Shown here in pieces: positions 6,702 to 7,472 of a stretch of 7,472 bases of DNA. The translations under genes were made by a program, and so were the position numbers. Position 1 is the stretch's first letter. The number at the start of each line of letters is the position of its first letter. Under the pieces are notes generated by a model, which saw nothing but the letters and a program-made list of their open reading frames with translations, was not told the origin of the DNA and searched no databases. The DNA comes from Kiritimatiellia bacterium (GTDB lineage: Bacteria; Verrucomicrobiota; Kiritimatiellia; RFP12; UBA3636), in NCBI GenBank assembly GCA_016295275.1, contig JAEDLN010000118.1, positions 1-7,472 of the forward strand, written 5' to 3'.

Positions 6702-7448
6702 TTACGGATTTTCGGGGGATTTTCGGGGGCGATGGAAGAGTCGATAGAAACCGAGGCGGAGCACCATCAGGAAAGCCTCTGAAGCGATATTGCGGGAAAG
6801 CTTCGAGTATCCGGAGCGGCGGTCCTCGAAAACAATCGGCACCTCGTCGATCCGGAAGCCCTTCATCCATGTTTTGAATGTGGTTTCGATTTGGAAGGAG
6901 TAACCGTTCGAGCGGATGGAATCGAGGTCGATTGCGCGCAGAACGCGTGCCGAATAGCACTTGTATCCGCCTGTAGGATCGGAAACGGGGAGTCGGGTCA
7001 TGATTCGCACAAAGACGCCTGCCGACATGGAAATCATGAGGCGGGAAAGAGGCCAGTTGATGACGCGAATGCCATTTTTGTAGCGAGTTCCGAGAACAAG
7101 ATCGCTTTTTTGGGCGGCCTTGAGAAAGGCCGGCACTTCTTTCGGGTCGTGCGAAAGATCCGCGTCCATTTCAAACAAGTAGTCGTATCCGCGTTCGAGT
7201 CCCCATTTGAAGCCATCGACATAAGCGCGGCCGAGGCCCGCCTTTTTTCCGTGGTGAAGGATGAAAACTCGCGGATCGGCTTTTGCGATCTCATCGACGA
7301 GTGCGCCGGTTCCGTCGGGGGAATCGTCATCTACAAAAAGGACATGCGCATCCGGTACGGAAGCGTGGATTGCGGCCAGAACGGGCGCGATATTCTCCCG
7401 TTCGTCATAGGTAGGGATAATGAGGAGGGTTTTTCGTCCAGAATTCAT
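6702..7448 (-). CDS. Polyprenol-phosphate mannosyltransferase (DPM1-like GT2)
   Basis: A 248-residue GT2 enzyme closely patterned on dolichol/polyprenol-phosphate mannose synthase, which transfers mannose from GDP-mannose to a polyprenyl phosphate at the cytoplasmic face of the membrane. Seen: LLIIPTYDERENI at residues 8-20, LFVDDDSPDGTG at 37-48, KKAGLGRAYVDGF at 68-80, the metal-binding EMDADLSHDP at 93-102, GTRYKNG at 119-125, NWPLSRLMIS at 131-140, DPTGGYKCYS at 157-166, NGYSFQIE at 181-188, EVPIVFEDRRSGYSKLS at 202-218. This full set of motifs matches the family throughout. Like human DPM1 and many single-domain bacterial forms, it lacks C-terminal membrane helices; the basic C-terminus (FYRLFHRPRK) may aid membrane contact. 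An in-frame TAG 9 nt before the ATG, with no other start between, fixes the start. No Shine-Dalgarno. An extended -10 sits 6 nt upstream. The GT117 gene follows 215 bp downstream and is a plausible user of its product. The acceptor lipid and the sugar are inferred. Confidence 0.88.
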   Translation of the reverse strand: MNSGRKTLLIIPTYDERENIAPVLAAIHASVPDAHVLFVDDDSPDGTGALVDEIAKADPRVFILHHGKKAGLGRAYVDGFKWGLERGYDYLFEMDADLSHDPKEVPAFLKAAQKSDLVLGTRYKNGIRVINWPLSRLMISMSAGVFVRIMTRLPVSDPTGGYKCYSARVLRAIDLDSIRSNGYSFQIETTFKTWMKGFRIDEVPIVFEDRRSGYSKLSRNIASEAFLMVLRLGFYRLFHRPRKSPENP

Positions 7449-7454
7449 ATCCGT

Positions 7455-7463
7455 ATTCTAACA
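7455..7463 (-). promoter_or_regulatory. Extended -10 promoter element, probable leaderless start
   Basis: The minus strand reads TGTTAGAAT, an extended -10 (TGn followed by TAGAAT, five of six matches to TATAAT). The hexamer ends 6 nt before the ATG at 7448, so standard spacing puts the transcription start on the A of the ATG itself. The -35 would lie beyond the right edge and cannot be seen. Confidence 0.5.
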
Positions 7464-7472
7464 AAATAGCAG

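Noticed and set aside
5509..6747. A 412-codon open frame on the + strand
   Set aside because: Same codon-register shadow of the GT117 gene, continuing across the intergenic gap. Low-complexity charged translation and no domain signature.

Overview
The window holds five genes, all on the minus strand and tightly packed, with no visible RNA gene, mobile element, CRISPR array or other foreign DNA. In transcription order (right to left) they are: a DPM1-like polyprenyl-phosphate mannose synthase (7448-6702), a very large multi-pass membrane glycosyltransferase of the DUF2723/GT117 type with a C-terminal TPR-like region (6486-2449), a second small GT2 glycosyltransferase (2371-1697), a PcnB-type poly(A) polymerase (1678-170), and the first 40 codons of purD (121 to beyond position 1). 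Each call rests on motifs read in the translated protein; no database search was possible.

The source looks like a moderately GC-rich Gram-negative bacterium. The DUF2723 protein, with its 'GGTDPGRFVPTYMIY'-type segment, together with a PcnB-type polymerase, suggests the PVC group (Verrucomicrobiota, Lentisphaerota or Kiritimatiellota). This is inference from family distribution, not proof. Codon use is strongly biased: TTA, CTA and TCA are absent over a run of 939 codons of the large gene. That bias also creates very long but spurious open frames on the + strand.

Functionally, the right two thirds is a glycosylation locus. The DPM1-like enzyme would charge a polyprenyl phosphate with mannose on the cytoplasmic face. 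The GT117 protein, related to the eukaryotic O-mannosyltransferase TMEM260, could use that donor on the far side of the membrane. The 675-bp GT2 gene may make a second lipid-linked sugar. The left third is housekeeping: RNA 3'-end processing (pcnB) and purine synthesis (purD). pcnB starts 18 bp after the GT2 stop and has a good Shine-Dalgarno, so these two are probably cotranscribed.

The most interesting non-coding signals concern gene starts. Four of the five starts have no Shine-Dalgarno. At two of them a good sigma70-like promoter sits so close to the ATG that the mRNA would have no leader or only about 5 nt. The 215-bp gap before the GT117 gene contains four GC-rich segments that can pair 1:2, 2:3 or 3:4, an attenuator-like layout without a U tract. 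The pcnB-purD gap is a C-rich, G-poor tract. I found nothing that amounts to a clearly new biological system.
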